64,000 nucleotides of DNA, taken from positions 20,450,323 to 20,514,322 of the forward strand of contig CM019214.1 of assembly GCA_009741485.1 (NCBI GenBank), given 5' to 3'. The notes below the pieces were generated by a model. It searched no databases and had not been told where the DNA came from. It worked only from the letters and a program-made list of their open reading frames with translations. The position numbers and the translations under genes were made by a program. Source of the DNA: Malurus cyaneus samueli (taxonomy: Eukaryota > Chordata > Aves > Passeriformes > Maluridae). Every line of letters starts with the position of its first letter. The stretch's first letter is position 1. Shown piece after piece: positions 27,301 through 37,601 of the stretch.

Positions 27301-28501
27301 AAATTGACACAGTCTCCCCTTCATATCTCCACAAGCAAAAAACAGCCTTTGCAGGAACTATTCTCAGATGCTGCACACCATTAAATGTGTGTAGTCATAA
27401 ACCACCTGGGCTATATGACAATCACCTGAAACTTCCACAGGAAATTGCTGAACTGTGATGCACAGCTACCCATCCCTCTGTTACTTGGGCAGCTGCTTGA
27501 GCACAGTGACACTCCCAGTGTTGGGGGAGGAAAGGTGTGAGGATGCTGAAGGGAGCGAATGAGAGAAAAAAGCAAGGATAAAAAATAATAATCATTATGA
27601 ATTTGGAGAACTTCAAAATCACAAACTTAATATCTGAATTAAGCGAAGTAGTAGAAATTTTATTAAGAGATTCAGCAGTTGCATTAATGAGTAAAAATGG
27701 CAAAGAATAATTTGGGCCTGTGTAGAGAAGATGTCTCTTGGATGCATTAATAATCTTAGAAAGAGTCACTGTGCATATGGACAAGAGTGATCTGAATGAC
27801 AGAGACTTTGAATTTTTAGATGATTTAGAAAATCAAATTAATTTTATCTCACCTGAGGCTCTTGAAAATTTGACTTCCATGAGACAAAGTCCTCACTTGT
27901 CTCATCACATCATTCACATCAGAACTCATTAGATCTAGATGATTTAGAGAAGGGATGAAAAACTCAGTGGCAAGAGTTGCTGCTATGAGGAAATGATTCT
28001 GAATTATAAAGACACAAAACGAAGATTCTGTTCCCCAAGCATCTGCTACTGGCTATGAGGAAAAAACCTGCCTAGGTAGACCTTTGGCCTGTTGTTAAGC
28101 ATCAACATCCATCAGCTGCCATCATGTACCAGTGATTCAAGGTTCCACCGTCTCAAAGTGTGATATTTACATGTCTGTTATTAGTCAGACATATACACTA
28201 GTACACTGGAAGGACACAATGGTTCATGGCAATGAAACTTGTACTAATTACAAGTATTCACAGAAACCTGAGGAAAATTAAAAGTTACACGGGATTTCTC
28301 ATATATAGATGACTCTTTCTCTTCTATATGCATAGGAAGAGCCACAGTAGGTTTCTCCCATTCTCAGAAAAAATACAAACTTCATAACAGCCCAGACTGT
28401 ACTGTGCCACTGCCATATGACACACACATTGACATCACTTGCCAAAAAACTGATCTGAGAAACACCTTAATAATCTGTATCTCACAATAAAGAAAAGCTA
28501 A

Positions 28502-28635
28502 GGACATGGACCTGCTGGAGCAAGTCCAGAGGAGTGCCAGGGAGATGATCAGAGGAACGGAACACCTCTCCTGTGAAGACAGGATTAGAGAGTTTAGATT
28601 GTTCAACCTGGAGAAAACTCTGGAGCTTGTTAACA
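28502..28635 (+). mobile_element. Short CR1 LINE fragment
   Basis: The plus strand reads gacctgctggagcaagtcc, then gaggagtgccagggagatga, then cacctctcctgtgaagacag and gttcaacctggag, which is the sense strand of the CR1 ORF end and 3' UTR. About 130 bp remain, truncated at both ends. It is oriented opposite to SHROOM2. Confidence 0.85.
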
Positions 28636-28864
28636 CATGCATGAAACAATTGCCAAAGTAATTTTTCCACTGATTTCTAAGGAAGCAGTTGCACAAGATC
28701 ATACTATTTCTTCCTCACAAGGAAAAGGGTAAAAATATTTTGCTTACATAGCTCTGGTAATGTCTTGGTAAGTCTTACAATGACTGAGACATACTCGTCC
28801 TGCAATGTTCAGTCGGGAAAAGCAACTCACAGTTAAATTGACTGTTCAACACTAACAATAAATG

Positions 28865-29305
28865 AATAACCTAATGAAGATCAGCAAGGCCAAGTGGCAG
28901 GTTCTGCACCTGGGTCAGGGCAATCCCAAGCAGAAGCTCAGGCTGAAAATGGACCAAGACCGGCCTTGGGAAGAATAACTTGGGGGTGTTTGTGGACAAA
29001 ATGTGCAATAATCACTCAGCAGTGTGCATTCCCAGCTCAGAGAGCCAAATTGCTACCTCAAAAGCAGTGGGGCCAGCAAGCCAAGGAAGTCTACTCTGCT
29101 TTTGTGAAACCCCACCTTGATTGCTGCATTCTGCTGTAGGGTCTCAAAAAGAAGAAAAACATGGCCTCATTGGAACATACCCAAAGGAGGGTCAGTACTA
29201 TGATCAGAGGACAGCCTGAGAGGGTCAGGGCTGTTCAGCCTAGAGAAGAGAAAGCTCCAGGGAGACCTTACAGCACCTTCCAGTACCTAAAAGGGTGAGC
29301 ATGGA
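28865..29305 (+). mobile_element. CR1 LINE fragment
   Basis: The sense-strand CR1 landmarks appear in order: atcagcaaggccaagtggcag, gttctgcacctgggtcag, a degraded cttgggggtgtttgtggac, ttgtgaaaccccaccttgat, and ggctgttcagcctagagaag. It is truncated before the 3' terminal repeats. The 28894-29139 frame is a piece of the CR1 ORF and not a gene. It lies about 230 bp from a second CR1 piece in the same orientation, but it overlaps that piece's element coordinates, so the two are separate copies. Confidence 0.9.
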
Positions 29306-31776
29306 GCCTAGATATTCACCAGGTGATGAAAGATCAGTTTCATTACGAAGAGCCGAATTAGAACTTGAGAACACCTCTATAAGCTTCTGCTTCTGGCTTA
29401 TCAAAGATTTTTCTAAAGCTTTGTACTTGAGAATTTAGGCATTAAGAAATGATTTTAATTTTGGTTTTGTGTTGCAAAGGCTGTTCCTCTGTCTTCAAGA
29501 GCTCAACTCAAATAGGCGTAACTATTAAGGTATGAAAACACTAAAATAAATATTTTACAGTGTTTAATCAGAGTTGAGTCATGCTGCAGTCCTACACTTG
29601 ACATGCACATGCTCTTGGACTTGACACCTATTAAATGTTGAAATATTTTCTGCAACCTGTGATCTCATATACCCTTTTTCACTTTTTGAAGTTATGTAAC
29701 TTTAATAGACATCATAGGAACAAATTAATAGAGGTAGAAGTCAAATATTCTTAGAAAGTAAATAAAAGCAATGGCTGTAAACATTTCTAGTTGATGACAA
29801 TCTAAAGAATTAGCTCATAAAACATGATTCTTTTGATGCAGGATGACTTTTATGTGTGCATGTCATATTCCAGGAAGTCACAGACTACTGATCAGAGCAC
29901 TCATTTTCCTCTTTAACCTTTTGAAAGTCTATTTCAGTTTATAAATTGTGGAGACTTCTATAAGGAAAGTTAATTATATAACCAGTATAAGTAATTTTAC
30001 AAATGCAGAAAGAGAGACATGCTGAAAGAAGCACAAACTTTACATCTGTAAAAAAGGTAGGCTTTTGTAATTAAATTAAAACAGAAAGAGTAGCATCAAT
30101 AAAAATTTTTAAAAAGCATCATTTTTTGTTTTACAGATCAGCAGAATTGTATAACGCTTTTAAGCTGTCCTAAAGTTAAGAACATACATAGAATCACATC
30201 GACCTCTCAGTACAAACATATTCATCTCATGTTAGATGACTGTTTGCATCCCTGTAGGTTCAAAACAAGAGTGGTTTGGTTCTTCCATAAGAGATAACAA
30301 TGGCTGCTATGGACTACTATTTTCTCTTCCTACAAAAGTAATACCCTAAAATATTAAACACTGCAGTTCAAAAGAATATGTTGGAGCTCTACTAAAAAGG
30401 GAGATGAAACAACCTGAATTCATTGGAACCATTCAGTAATCTCAGAGGGGAAAAACAGAGCTTGAAGATGAAAGAGGTTAACAAATTATCTTCATCAACT
30501 CAACACTCACACCCCCAAAATTTTTCAAAGTAGTGTTAATTTAGGTTTTACAACTGTTTGCTAAAAAAGAACAGCCAAGAAAATACTGTAGCAAAAAACC
30601 CAGGAGAAAAAAAATAATCTTTATTTTTCTTTGTTTTTAAAGAAAGAGAGTTTTTATTTTTGTTTGTTTTTAAAAAGCCATTTGCTGTTACAATATTCTA
30701 ACCCTTTTTCATTCTAGATCTGGTGCATTTAAAAGACTCATATTTCTATGGAAAATAATCAGGGAAGCTGTAAATGGCAAATACCAAAAGGTTATTTTAA
30801 GTTTTTTTTTTGCTTTTCTTTTCTCATAACAACTGAAGGGGAGGGAGACCAGATGCACCCTGTAGTGCAGGACTGTCTCAAACCTGGAGAAAGCACCTGT
30901 GGACTCCACTCCCTCAGCTTTGGCTCATGCACATCTCACCCCCACTAATGCAGAAGGACCACTCCCATGTTCAGCCCCATCACACTGACTTTGGTAGCAC
31001 AAAGGCAACCATATCACACAGGCCTCAGCAGCACAAAACAACAGCTGCCAGCAATTTAATCAAAACATAAATTTTAAAAGAAAGTATTAAATATGACCAC
31101 AAGAAGACCTCCTGTTTGGTTCCTATTCAAGTACTAGAATATACTCTGAATTAGGTAGATTTGCTAGCCATTTGCAGATTGCTATCTTTTAAAAATAGAA
31201 AATTAAATGCCTTTAGGGCAGCTGAAAAATAATAAAATCAATCCATGTCACAAGTCCAGTTCCTTTTGAGCACAAGAACGCCTTGTTAAAAAAGCAGCAC
31301 ATGGAAATATATATTCTTTCCCATAAGGCAGCCATTCATTATCATGCAGTGGCAGGTCACAACACAGGAATTAAATGCCCAAATGAGGGATTTTAATTAG
31401 TTAGTTTTTGAATACAGAAGGCATATCAACCCTCTGCATATCAATGTTGAGAGAAAGACTGTGAAAGAGCGGATTTTACAAAACCTTCCGTAATATGGTA
31501 AAATGGCCAAATACTACATCTGAAACAGTCTGTCAAAATAGGCTCCAACTGAAAAAAAGTTACTGCAGCTGGTGCCCAGTCATGTGATTTTCATGGATTC
31601 CATGATAATAAAGCAAGAATTGTGCTGCACAAACACTGCTAAAACGCTGGCGTAGGAGTATTATTCAGCCGAGCTTTTGTGACTGGGCTTCAGCACTGGT
31701 AGATGGGAATAATTCTACTTGTCCAGAGATGCTGCTCGCCTACAGCAGCCTGGCTGCTCCCGGCTCACGGTGCCCG

Positions 31777-31906
31777 CCTCCCCTCCCCTCCCCTCCCCTC
31801 CCCTCCCTCCCCTCCTCCCTCCCCTCCCTCCCTCCCCTCCCCTCCCCTCCCCTCCCTCCCCTCCCCTCCCCTCCCTCCCCTCCTCCCCTCCCTCCTTCTT
31901 CCCTCC
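31777..31906. repeat. CCCTC-type polypyrimidine tract (130 bp)
   Basis: This is an almost pure run of ccctc and ccctcc units on the plus strand. The minus strand, which is the SHROOM2 sense strand, therefore carries many consecutive runs of three or four G separated by single A residues. Such a sequence can form stacked G-quadruplexes or H-DNA. All reading frames through it are artefacts of the repeat. Confidence 0.97.
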
Positions 31907-31924
31907 ACACGCGTGCGCGCACAC
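31906..31924. other. Alternating purine-pyrimidine stretch (Z-DNA prone)
   Basis: Nineteen bases (cacacgcgtgcgcgcacac) alternate strictly between pyrimidine and purine and contain five CpG or GpC steps. This is the sequence class most able to adopt Z-DNA. It abuts the polypyrimidine tract. Confidence 0.75.
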
Positions 31925-32938
31925 TCGCACCCTCCCGGGCTACTCGCTTTGAAATCACCACAGTAAGTACAAAGGGCTACAAAAAAATTACAAAAATAGG
32001 GGGTGGACTCTTCAGCTAAGCCATAAACAATGCAAAATACAATCGTATAAATCCAGAAATAAATACTAACTTTTGACAAGGCCTCATGGTAATGCCTAGA
32101 GTGTATGTTTGCTACAATTCCTAATTTCCTCCCTCCACCCCCAAGAGATTAATACCACTTACAGAAGCGAGGAAAGGCTATAGAGGTTCTTTTTCCCTAT
32201 GTACGGGTTGGCTCTGTTGTGAAACACAGAGCTGTCAGATGTGGCGATAACAGTGTGTGCACAACCTCAGCTCGACTTCAGCAGCCGCAAGATCAGCGAC
32301 TGAAATCACTGCTCACACCACAACGGGCCAGGACGAGGGCAACCCCCAGCATGTTAGACATTTAAAGGATTTTAACTACGCAGTGTGTACAGTCACACCT
32401 TTCAAAAGGGTCTGAAAACATTGTACATTTATTAAAACATGAATTAGCAGATTCAGAAATCAGAGCTGATCAAACAGTAAAACAAATTTTAGTGACGTCT
32501 ATTCATGCACTGTATTCTGTAAAGGCACAAGAAAACAAAAGTGTAATTTACAGCACTACTACGTCCCAGCAGCATTCTGTCTTTGCCAAGGATAATACTG
32601 GAAAACTCTTTTGGGAAGCCTCAGGCCACCCACCCACCCCCCAAAAGACCTGTAACTATCACTTCATGCACACAAGTAACAATCAACTGCCTTTGTACAA
32701 ACCATAATATGCTCAACACTCGACAATTTCTTTAAGGTCACTAGAGTTCCCAAAAATTTCAGCCCCAACATTAATTCTGTCATGCACATTGAAGTACATG
32801 GGGAGAAGGAGGGAAACAAGGGAAAAAGGCACTTCAGAAACTGAAATCATCACAGCAAAATTTCCAGTTTAAGCCAGGAAAAGATCAGATCAGAATTGTC
32901 AAAAAGAAATCTTTTAGAGGGAGAACTTAAATACTTAC

Positions 32939-33042
32939 CTTACAATGCGGTTCCTTTCATCCAGTTTGTTAACATTAGAGAAAATACACTCCCCATCTTC
33001 CTTTAAATCCTCTGCTTGTCTCCTTACTTCAACTGATACTTC
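32939..33042 (-). CDS. SHROOM2: SHROOM2 small coding exon
   Basis: These 104 nt give EVSVEVRRQAEDLKED, then GECIFSNVNKLDERNRIV, plus two bases of the next codon (residues 925-958). The start joins the preceding large exon in phase 0 (KQ then EVSVEV). Human SHROOM2, as I recall it, has nearly the same residues at this point (KQEASVEVRRQAEDL). The acceptor is CCTCTTTTAG and the donor is a near-perfect AG/GTAAGT. The exon is too short to stand out as an open frame; it was found from the splice sites and frame continuity. Confidence 0.93.
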
Positions 33043-34011
33043 CTAAAAGAGGTTTATAGTACAAGTAAGAGACCAAGTCATCATGTTTCAGCCTCCAAAA
33101 AAAATCTATGATTATGGAACCTCTTATTTGTGGGTTTGCTCTGTTTGAATATACATGAAGTCAACAGCATAGCACGTTTTAAGCTTGTTTGGTTTTAAGC
33201 AGTACAGTGTGCTCTGTGACCTCTTGTGCAGCACTCCCGACCTGGCTGCGCTCGCGCTGCTGCTCCGCTTTGCTGATCTACAGAAGAGCTTAACATTTAT
33301 ATAAACGCTTGCAACTTCCATTTGGCACAAACAAACAACAACAAAAAAAAAGAGGTGCAGAAGTTGCAGAAGAGTTGCTCGTATTTTAGGAGATGTGAGT
33401 ATGCACCAGGTTGTGAATCCCCGTGCTTTAGTTTCCTCAGTAAAACACCAACAGTGCTGTTCCAGAACGTATTATCTCACTATCTTCAAACAACCCCACC
33501 CAAAGCGTAGCTTTGCATTACAAACACTGAACCTACAGGAAATTTAATTGCGCATTAGCACTGGAATAATCTGAATCATATATGCAAAACAACATCTTTA
33601 TTTACTTGAGTCTGTTGTAAGCATTTTCAATGCACTTATCACCATATTTTCCAGGTGCCTAAACAGGTGTCTGCTTTTTGCCCCAGGAGGCGTATACTAA
33701 ACTTAAAGGCACTGACTAATAAACCAAAAATGCATACAGGGAGTAGATGATATGATTTTTCTACTGGGTATGCAACTATTTACTAATATAGTGAACTTAA
33801 CTTTCAAAATAATTTCCAGGTGAATATCTTCAGTGCTTGGAATCTCTCCCCTAGTAAATTATCCGCATAATTAAGTCTGCACATAGAGTTCAAAAATAAC
33901 TTTTGCCAAACTTAAAGACACAAAAAACTTAATGGAAAGACAGTCCACAACTTCCAGATATCAACATTTTTGCTTCTTTTTGAGCTATTCTCATTCTACT
34001 CCATGTCTACT

Positions 34012-34037
34012 CACACACAGACACACACACACACACA
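34012..34037. repeat. Short (CA)n microsatellite
   Basis: About 26 bp of CA repeat, interrupted once by a G, lie within the intron. Confidence 0.9.
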
Positions 34038-34840
34038 GAAGTGACCTGCGTATGCAATGTTTTTAACAAGAGGGGAAAAAATAAAGAGAAAGTAACGTAC
34101 AACTGCATTGCTTCAATTCTATTCTTGCAGAAGGCGAAGTTCAACACAGGTTGAATACACTATGACTCCTTATACATATCAGGCAATCTTGTAGCAGCTT
34201 GAACAACATCTTTTAACAGAGAACTAAAGAGACTTGGTTTCTCTGTTTACTTCCAGTGCCACCTGCCAACCATTGCCTGGCCCTGCTTAGTTAAATATTA
34301 ACTTAATATTTACTTGCAAGTTGAACAGATATTTGGCATCGCTCTAAGGAATAAATGTATACATCTTAAATCAATCAAATTGACACAAACCAAAGCATTA
34401 AGCATTTTTATTGTTGCTGTAGCTTTAACATTAACAGGAATATTTATAATCCCTAAACTTTATTAGGCAGAAATTTTGTCCTATGCAGCTCTTGCATGAA
34501 GCAAGTTTAAAAAAGAAAATCCATGGAAATTATTAGACCATTAAAAAATTGGACAAAAGTATGTATTTTTACACTTTGAACACTTTTCTTCACAGTTACC
34601 AAGAATTCAAAAGCTTTAAACAGGAAAAACGACCACACCAATGAAAAAATAACTCCGGGTGATTATTGCTTTGAACCTCCTAGATCTCTACTGTAAAAAA
34701 GAGGATATTATCATATCAGTCATGGTTTTTCCCATCTGACTACAACACACAAGAAATTACTGCGATCCAATTGCTCTTGTGCAGTACAAACTTTGATCTT
34801 CCTCATTTTACTTAAGAGAGCTACCTGTAACATTTACACC

Positions 34841-34846
34841 TTTATT
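34841..34846 (-). promoter_or_regulatory. SHROOM2: Candidate intronic poly(A) signal AATAAA
   Basis: The minus strand reads AATAAA about 50 nt after the TGA that ends the in-frame read-through of the large exon. Together they would form a composite terminal exon for a truncated SHROOM2. Use is inferred; AATAAA is common by chance in AT-rich introns. Confidence 0.3.
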
Positions 34847-34960
34847 GATAAAAGGCAAACATCATATTATGTAGTGTTCCTAAATTGGAAATTTTCATAA
34901 AAATTCTCTTTGCCCCACCACCTTGGGCAATTTAATATTAAGTGAAAAAGATACTTGTAC

Positions 34961-37601
34961 CTGTTTGTAGAAATCAGTGGAAGGGGACGATCTAGACCTC
35001 TCATGGGTGTATTGGGATTTCCCATGCTGTTCGTGGCCTGTATCGAGGATATTATCAGCTGAATGGTACCTTCCTGAGCTCCTTGGCTCTACTGGCTTCC
35101 GCTGCTCCTTCCACGATGCCTCATACTCTGCAAAGGTTCCCAGGCGTTGTGGCTGTGCAGATTTCCCAATTCTCTCAGCAGCCTTATTGCTGCTGCTATG
35201 GTGAACACTGTCTTTAGAAGCATGAGCAGTTTCAAGTCCAACGGAGGCTACCCGACCTCTTCTGTCACACCACAGCTCCTCTCCCTCTTGCACTCTCCTG
35301 TCTGGCCTCTCAGTCTGTCCCTCTGCTAGGCCATGGGGACCTGGTTTCTGTGATGATTTTCTAGATGCAGGCTTACTTGTTTCTTCAAAAAATTTCCACC
35401 TGTCTGCAAATGAGCCCAGGGCTTCTTCTGATGTATTTGGACGGCAATGAGCATGGCATTCATCCTCTGACACGCCCACCTCATTCATCTTTTCTGGCTC
35501 TGAGTAGGACTTCAGTTTTTGCTCAGCTGTGAACCTCTTCCTGGCTCCAACACGAGAAACGTGATGAGTGCCACTCCCTGTAGGGTTTGGTTTGGCTTGT
35601 GTAGCCTCAAGGAATCCAGAGACATCTTCAGAAACCAAAGTCAGTAATGAAGAGTTGTAGTTACCAGTTTTCCGCTCAGGTGACCTGGGGAGACATTCAA
35701 CGGGGCTGGGCTCCAAGTCCCGACGTTTGAAGGATGTTGCACTCAGAACCCTGGCCTGTGCTTCCTTGAGGTGATCTTTGTAGGCACTGGTAAAGTTTGT
35801 GTCGGGGGAGGTGGTGACATTTTCTGTTGAATCTGGTTTCCAGGTCTCATTGCACTCTTCTGCTTCAGATGACCCTACTAGTGTAGCAGTACTTCTACTT
35901 TTCTGCAGCTTTGCTCTTCTCATTTGGATCTCATTTCTGAGGGTTGTTGAAAAACGATCGCTCCTTCGTGCCTGTTTAGACAGGTGAGTGTCAAATGAGG
36001 CCTGTCGTTCTCTTACCGCTTCTGGGTTGCTGTCAGATTGTTTTTTCCCTTCCTGAGCTAAAGAGTGCAACATTGGTGTCTTCTGAGGAGAAATCTTGCT
36101 ACTCTCATCTTTCCCCCACCTAAATTCTTTCTGAGCAGATCTATTCTCAGTGGTAAGGACACAGCCCTTTACATACTCCTGCTGACCATGCCTACTTTCA
36201 CTTTCCTCAGAGCTGTTCTCACAGCTTTTCTTTTGTCCAGACTTTGCAGTATGATTAGGTTTTTTAGATTCTTCTACTACAGAACACCTAGTATCTTCCT
36301 CTCTGTCCGCTGGGTAATGACCACTGTTCTCACACCTTGTCAGTGAAGATTCAACAGATTGTTGAGGTAGATAGTATTTTGGGTTTTGGACCATTGTAAC
36401 AACTGCAGAATTTTCATGAGGTCCAAGTGACGTATCGGTTCCCACCGCAAGTTTCCAGCTATCATCCTTAAGTTGAGGTGGCTTTGAGCTTCCCTGAGCA
36501 GGCTGTTTTGCTGTTACACAATAATACCGACTCTGTCCAGTGTTGTCCACCTTCTGCTCAGCAGCACTGATCAAAGAGGAAGTGCTGAGCAGACTCGCTT
36601 GGTTTGGACTGTAGCCATGAAAATGATCTATAGCTAAGTCCTGAATGCCACTGTAGGATAGATAATGTTGCTGATCTTTAGGTGCAGCTAACATTCTTGC
36701 ACTGTGATAAAAGGTGCTTTCATCACTGTACTGGTGCTGGTGGTGGTAAGTGTAAGCAGGCTGTGCAAACCTAACATCAGTGCTTGACAAGGATGGCTGC
36801 AGTTTGTTCACAGTTCCTGCATTACTACTGTACCTTTCACCAGTTGAAGAAAAAATATATTCTGAACTGAGATCAGATTTATAATTTGAGCTGCTGATCC
36901 TCCTGTCACATGCTCTGGAGGGCCGGCGCTGCTGCTCTGCAGTTTCCAAGTTCCAGTCACTCCTAGGTTGAGATCTGTTCAGGGCTGTAAAGTGCTGCGT
37001 GCTGGTACCTTCTGAGTACACAGGGCCGTGGGTTTTCTCATGGCCCTTGGTTGCAGCAAAGCTGTCACTGCGAAGAGGTGGAGGTGGTGGGGGAGGAGAT
37101 GAAGACTTCTTCTTATCAGGAACGTACCAGACAGGTCCAAAACTGGATCTTCCAGAGCTAGTGAGCTTCTCATCTGGATGTTCCTCTATTCTAGGACTTT
37201 TGTTGTTCTCGTACTGGATGGGTGCAGGCAAATACCCAGGTTTGTCCTCTGTTCCACCAGTGTCATTCAAAAACTGGCCAGACTTACTTCCATGCTTAGC
37301 AGTCTCCCAGTGGCCCACTTTGTAAAGCATATTCTCTATGGAAGATGTGTCTGCATTGGACAGAGTGTGGTCAGGGGTGCTAGAACTCGTCGAGAAAGAC
37401 CCATAGGCTGAATCCCGCTTACTCTGGCTCCCTAGATGATCAATGCTGCTATTAGATCTTGCAGATGAAAGTCTTCCATACTGGGATACTTGTGGAGTGT
37501 GGTCCCAGCTGTCCATACTTCCCAAAGAGCTGAATTGGTCAGAAGTGCGATATAGACTTGACTGATCCCATGAGTTTGACAGGTCGTGAGAAGAACAACT
37601 A
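34961..37601 (-). CDS. SHROOM2: SHROOM2 large central exon: ASD1 and polyproline region
   Basis: These 2,641 nt encode residues 44-924 in one uninterrupted frame. The acceptor is TTGCTTCTTTCAG; the first base completes AGT (Ser) with the previous exon. In order it has SSHDLSNSWDQ, SSLGSMDSWDH, SNSSIDHLGSQSKRDSAYGS and SSSTPDHTLSNADTSS (residues about 44-100). Next come FGPVWYVPDKKK and a run of seven prolines followed by LRSDSFAATK (about 205-230), a possible EVH1 or profilin ligand. ASD1, the F-actin-binding domain, lies at about 645-760, with YKDHLKEAQARVL, ATSFKRRDLEPSP and FTAEQKLKSYSEPEKMNEVG. Downstream are FADRWKFFEETSK, RLGTFAEYEASWKEQRKP and SSGRYHSADNILD. The order and motifs match vertebrate SHROOM2. 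It recruits ROCK and myosin II to cortical actin and is known in endothelial and epithelial morphogenesis and in pigment-granule positioning. The exon ends TDFYKQ at CAG/GTACAA. Confidence 0.98.

Larger units (their letters stand above)
17304..32938 (-). other. SHROOM2: Large SHROOM2 intron (15.6 kb)
   Basis: The donor is GTAAG/GTAAGT at 32938 and the acceptor ends TTTAG at 17304. Recognisable contents are a 17 bp direct repeat (21339-21382), C-rich runs at about 24703-24720, two plus-oriented CR1 fragments (28502-28635 and 28865-29305), and the pyrimidine tract with adjoining alternating CG/CA sequence at 31777-31924. Between these the DNA is AT-rich with no recognised coding exon. The intervals 17304-21338, 21383-28501 and 29306-31776 contain nothing else I can support. 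Confidence 0.85.
33043..34960 (-). other. SHROOM2: SHROOM2 intron with possible alternative 3' end
   Basis: This 1,918 bp intron has the donor CAG/GTACAA at 34960, a weak consensus match. The frame stays open 21 codons into the intron and stops at TGA 34895-34897; an AATAAA follows at 34841-34846. A short CA repeat (34012-34037) lies further in. The rest is AT-rich with no other recognised feature. Confidence 0.85.

Noticed and set aside
31703..32079. Overlapping Pro/Ser-rich and Gly/Arg-rich frames of up to 104 codons
   Set aside because: They are reading frames through the CCCTC repeat, present in several frames on both strands, which is typical of low-complexity DNA.
35799..37411. Plus-strand frames opposite the large SHROOM2 exon (62-108 codons)
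   Set aside because: They are antisense shadows of a strongly constrained minus-strand coding exon and have no features of their own.
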